This document shows positions 5,455 to 7,337 of a DNA stretch of 7,337 nt, in pieces. Origin of the DNA: JALZAA01 sp046724655 (lineage in GTDB: Bacteria > Actinomycetota > Acidimicrobiia > IMCC26256 > JACDBD01); the NCBI GenBank assembly GCA_046724655.1, contig JBKOWY010000030.1, positions 1 to 7,337 of the forward strand. Reading direction: 5' to 3'. The stretch's first letter is position 1. Each line of letters opens with the position of its first letter. The translations under genes were made by a program, and so were the position numbers. The notes below the pieces were generated by a model, which saw only the letters and a list, made by a program, of their open reading frames with translations, had not been told where the DNA came from and made no database searches.

Positions 5455-7080
5455 ATGGACTGGAACCTCGGGACGGTGTTCGATTCCGTCGCCGACGCGA
5501 TCCCCGAATCCGCCGCGCTCGTGCAGGACGACCGGCGGCGCACGTGGCGGGAGTTCGACGAGCGCGCCGCCCGGCTCGCGGCCGCTTTCCGTGATCTTGG
5601 TCTCGGGCCTGACTCGAAGGTTGCGTTCTACCTCTACAACTCGAACGAGTACCTCGAGACACTGTTCGCCACCTTCAAGCTGCGGGCCGTCCCCGCCAAC
5701 GTGAACTACCGCTACACCGAGCAGGAGCTCGCCTACCTCCTCGAGAACTCCGACGCCGAGGTGATCATGTTCCACGGTTCGCTCGGGGACAGGGTCGGTG
5801 CGGTGCGCGACCGGGCGCCGAAGCTGCGCGCCGCTGTGCAGGTCGACGACGGGTCGCCGCTCCTCGCCGGCGCGCTCCGTTACGAGGATCTGATCGAGGC
5901 GCACGAGCCGATGGAGCGGATCGAGCGCTCGGGCGACGACCTCATCTTTCTCTATACGGGCGGTACGACCGGCATGCCGAAGGCTGTCGTGTGGCGCCAC
6001 GAGGATCTCTTCGGCGCGCTCGCCCCCGCTGCCTACGCGTTCTTCGGACTCGAGGTGCCCGAGAGCTCGAAAGGCGTGGGCGCACTTGTCCAAAAGGTCC
6101 ACGAGTCCGGTCTGATCCCGGTGCACCTTCCGGCGTCGCCGCTCATGCACGGCACGGGTCAGTTCTCCACGCTCCAAGTGCTGTTCCTCGGCGGCACGAT
6201 CGTGACCCTCGAGAGCAGGCACTTCGACCCGCACGAGCTGTGGCAGGTCGTGCAACGAGAGCGCGTCACCCAAATCGCGATCGTCGGCGACGCCTTCGCG
6301 AAACCGATGCTGCGCGCCCTCGAAGAGGCGGACGCGCGCCGCGAGCCCTACGACCTGTCGTCACTGCTGTTGCTGATCAGCTCCGGTGTCATGTGGAGCG
6401 AGCCGGTGAAGCGCGCGTTCATCGAGCGCCACCCGATGATCGCGTACGACTCCCTGGGCTCGAGCGAAGGCGTTGGGTTCGCGAACGCGATCACCACCAC
6501 CGACTCGAAGGGCGAGACCGCCAGGTTCGGCATCGGTCCTGACACCAAGGTGTTCACCGAGGACGGCCGCGAGGTGAAGCCAGGCTCCGGAGAGGTCGGG
6601 CACCTCGCCGTGGGCGGCCACATTCCGCTCGGCTACTACAAGGACCAGCAGAAGACCGACAGCACGTTCCGCGTCGTCGACGGCAGGCGGTATTCGATCC
6701 CCGGGGACTACGCGACCGTCGAGGAGGACGGGACGATCACGCTGCTGGGTCGGGGCTCGGTATCGATCAACTCAGGCGGCGAGAAGATCTTCCCCGAGGA
6801 GGTCGAGGAGGCGGTCAAGCAGCACCCCGCGGTCGCCGACGCCGTCGTCGTGGGCGTGCCCGATGACCGATTCGGCGAGGCCCTCACCGCCGTCGTCGCT
6901 CCCGTGCCCGGGCACACACCCGATGCAGAGGGGATCGGCGAAGCCGTCGAGCGCAGCGGGCTGGCCCGGTTCAAGCGTCCGCGCCACGTCGTCCTGGTCG
7001 ATGCCGTCCCCCGGGGCCCGAACGGCAAGGCCGACTACGCCTGGGCCCGGGAGACCGCCCGGGCCCGCCTCGGCGCCTGA
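5455..7080 (+). CDS. Acyl-CoA synthetase (AMP-forming), FadD19-like
   Basis: This 541-residue enzyme of the adenylate-forming superfamily activates a carboxylic acid with ATP to an acyl-adenylate and transfers it to CoA. Motifs run in the expected order: the ATP-binding loop YTGGTTGMPK (167-176), PLMHGTGQ (229-236), SLGSSEG (333-339) at the adenine/acyl site, IPGDYATVEEDG (415-426) with Asp418 for ribose binding, the hinge region GRGSVSINSGGEK (432-444), and PNGK with catalytic Lys525 near the C-terminus. Features such as VWRHEDLF after the P-loop, GYYKDQQKT and the full-length SVSINSGGEK hinge match what I recall of mycobacterial FadD19 and relatives, which act on steroid side-chain or branched/long-chain acids; the actual substrate cannot be read from sequence. 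ATG 5455 has AGGAG five bases away; an open frame reaches back to 5260 but is not family-like. There is no membrane segment. A GC-only hairpin lies within the last codons. Confidence 0.95.
   Translation: MDWNLGTVFDSVADAIPESAALVQDDRRRTWREFDERAARLAAAFRDLGLGPDSKVAFYLYNSNEYLETLFATFKLRAVPANVNYRYTEQELAYLLENSDAEVIMFHGSLGDRVGAVRDRAPKLRAAVQVDDGSPLLAGALRYEDLIEAHEPMERIERSGDDLIFLYTGGTTGMPKAVVWRHEDLFGALAPAAYAFFGLEVPESSKGVGALVQKVHESGLIPVHLPASPLMHGTGQFSTLQVLFLGGTIVTLESRHFDPHELWQVVQRERVTQIAIVGDAFAKPMLRALEEADARREPYDLSSLLLLISSGVMWSEPVKRAFIERHPMIAYDSLGSSEGVGFANAITTTDSKGETARFGIGPDTKVFTEDGREVKPGSGEVGHLAVGGHIPLGYYKDQQKTDSTFRVVDGRRYSIPGDYATVEEDGTITLLGRGSVSINSGGEKIFPEEVEEAVKQHPAVADAVVVGVPDDRFGEALTAVVAPVPGHTPDAEGIGEAVERSGLARFKRPRHVVLVDAVPRGPNGKADYAWARETARARLGA
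7043..7066 (+). repeat. 9-bp GC-only hairpin in the 3' end of the acyl-CoA synthetase gene
   Basis: GGGCCCGGG (7043-7051) pairs perfectly with CCCGGGCCC (7058-7066) around the loop AGACCG, inside codons for the Ala/Arg-rich C-terminus. A run of six A follows at 7080-7085, starting with the last base of the stop codon. A plus-strand intrinsic terminator would need T there, so this is not one; it might stall ribosomes or shield the 3' end, or simply reflect GC-rich codon choice. Confidence 0.5.
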
Positions 7081-7115
7081 AAAAACCAGGGTCGCGAGGA
7101 GTGGCCAAGTTCGCG

Positions 7116-7121
7116 TAGGAT
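7116..7121 (+). promoter_or_regulatory. Candidate -10 element upstream of the exported-protein gene
   Basis: TAGGAT fits the TANNNT pattern of actinobacterial -10 elements. A start site about seven bases downstream would lie only about 3 nt before the ATG at 7131, giving a nearly leaderless mRNA, which is common in actinobacteria. No -35 is recognisable at the right distance. The same bases contain an AGGA that could instead act as a distant SD. Confidence 0.3.
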
Positions 7122-7130
7122 TTCGCACGA

Positions 7131-7337
7131 ATGAGGCGACTTGTGCGATTTCTGCCGGGATTATTGCTGCTCGGGGTGGCGGCGACCGCGCTCGTCCTCG
7201 TTGTTCTCTCGTGCGGTGACGCAAGGGCCGAGCCGCAGGGCCTCGATGCGGGTGTACCGGTGTCGGAAGCGGGGCTCGGCGTGTCGGTGTGGTCGCCTGC
7301 ACTTCCAGTGCCCGCGCCCGTCGAACTGCGGACACTG
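7131..7337 (+). CDS. Exported protein or lipoprotein, N-terminal fragment
   Basis: Only the first 69 codons are inside the window, with no stop. The start has a clear signal peptide: a basic n-region (MRRLVRF) and a hydrophobic core from about residue 7 to 26 (LPGLLLLGVAATALVLVVL). Two cleavage readings are possible. VLSC ending at Cys28 resembles a lipobox, though Leu at -2 is not ideal, and would make a lipoprotein. Alternatively, ARA at 31-33 followed by EP is a good type I site. The mature part is Pro/Val/Ala-rich (PALPVPAPVE) and may go on to a longer domain beyond the edge. An in-frame TAG at 7116 rules out a much earlier start. It lies 50 nt after the acyl-CoA synthetase and may have its own promoter. 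I do not recognise the family. Confidence 0.7.
   Translation, partial: MRRLVRFLPGLLLLGVAATALVLVVLSCGDARAEPQGLDAGVPVSEAGLGVSVWSPALPVPAPVELRTL

Overview
The window is GC-rich bacterial DNA and almost entirely protein-coding. GTG starts are common (dtd, guaB3 and the Nudix gene). It carries a GuaB3-type IMP dehydrogenase relative next to guaA, and an acyl-CoA synthetase resembling the actinobacterial FadD19 type. Together these point to an actinomycete-type (Actinomycetota) chromosome, possibly an uncultured lineage. This placement is inferred from gene content, not from a marker gene. I see no rRNA, tRNA, CRISPR array, transposase, phage gene or origin.

Layout. From about 5269 leftward to 10, six genes lie on the minus strand and read as one probable operon. 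In transcription order they are: a CoA-pyrophosphatase-like Nudix hydrolase (5269-4586), guaB3 (4533-3373), guaA (3326-1737), a class I fructose-bisphosphate aldolase (1731-709), an 82-residue charged helical protein of unknown function (709-461), and dtd, a D-aminoacyl-tRNA deacylase (447-10). Gaps are 52, 46, 5, -1 and 13 nt. On the plus strand, a FadD19-like acyl-CoA synthetase (5455-7080) diverges from the Nudix gene across a 185-nt spacer. It is followed by the first 69 codons of an exported protein cut off by the window edge (7131-7337).

How the genes fit together. GuaB3 (IMP to XMP, if it is a true dehydrogenase) and GuaA (XMP to GMP) cover the guanine branch of purine synthesis. Aldolase belongs to glycolysis and gluconeogenesis. 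The Nudix enzyme and Dtd are clean-up hydrolases acting on CoA derivatives and on mischarged tRNA. The acyl-CoA synthetase activates a fatty or steroid-side-chain acid. These are housekeeping functions, and I do not see a new defence or mobile system here.

The unusual signals are non-coding. (1) The guaB3-guaA junction has a perfect 13-bp inverted repeat that starts at the guaB3 stop, ends 4 nt before the guaA ATG and buries the only SD-like GAGG. The same stretch holds a 16-codon mini-ORF that overlaps the guaB3 stop at one end (TGATG) and the guaA start at the other (ATGA). (2) The divergent spacer holds two tandem copies of the same bulged hairpin, 34 nt apart, preceded by an imperfect direct repeat that is also offset by 34 nt. 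(3) A 9-bp GC-only hairpin lies in the last codons of the acyl-CoA synthetase gene.
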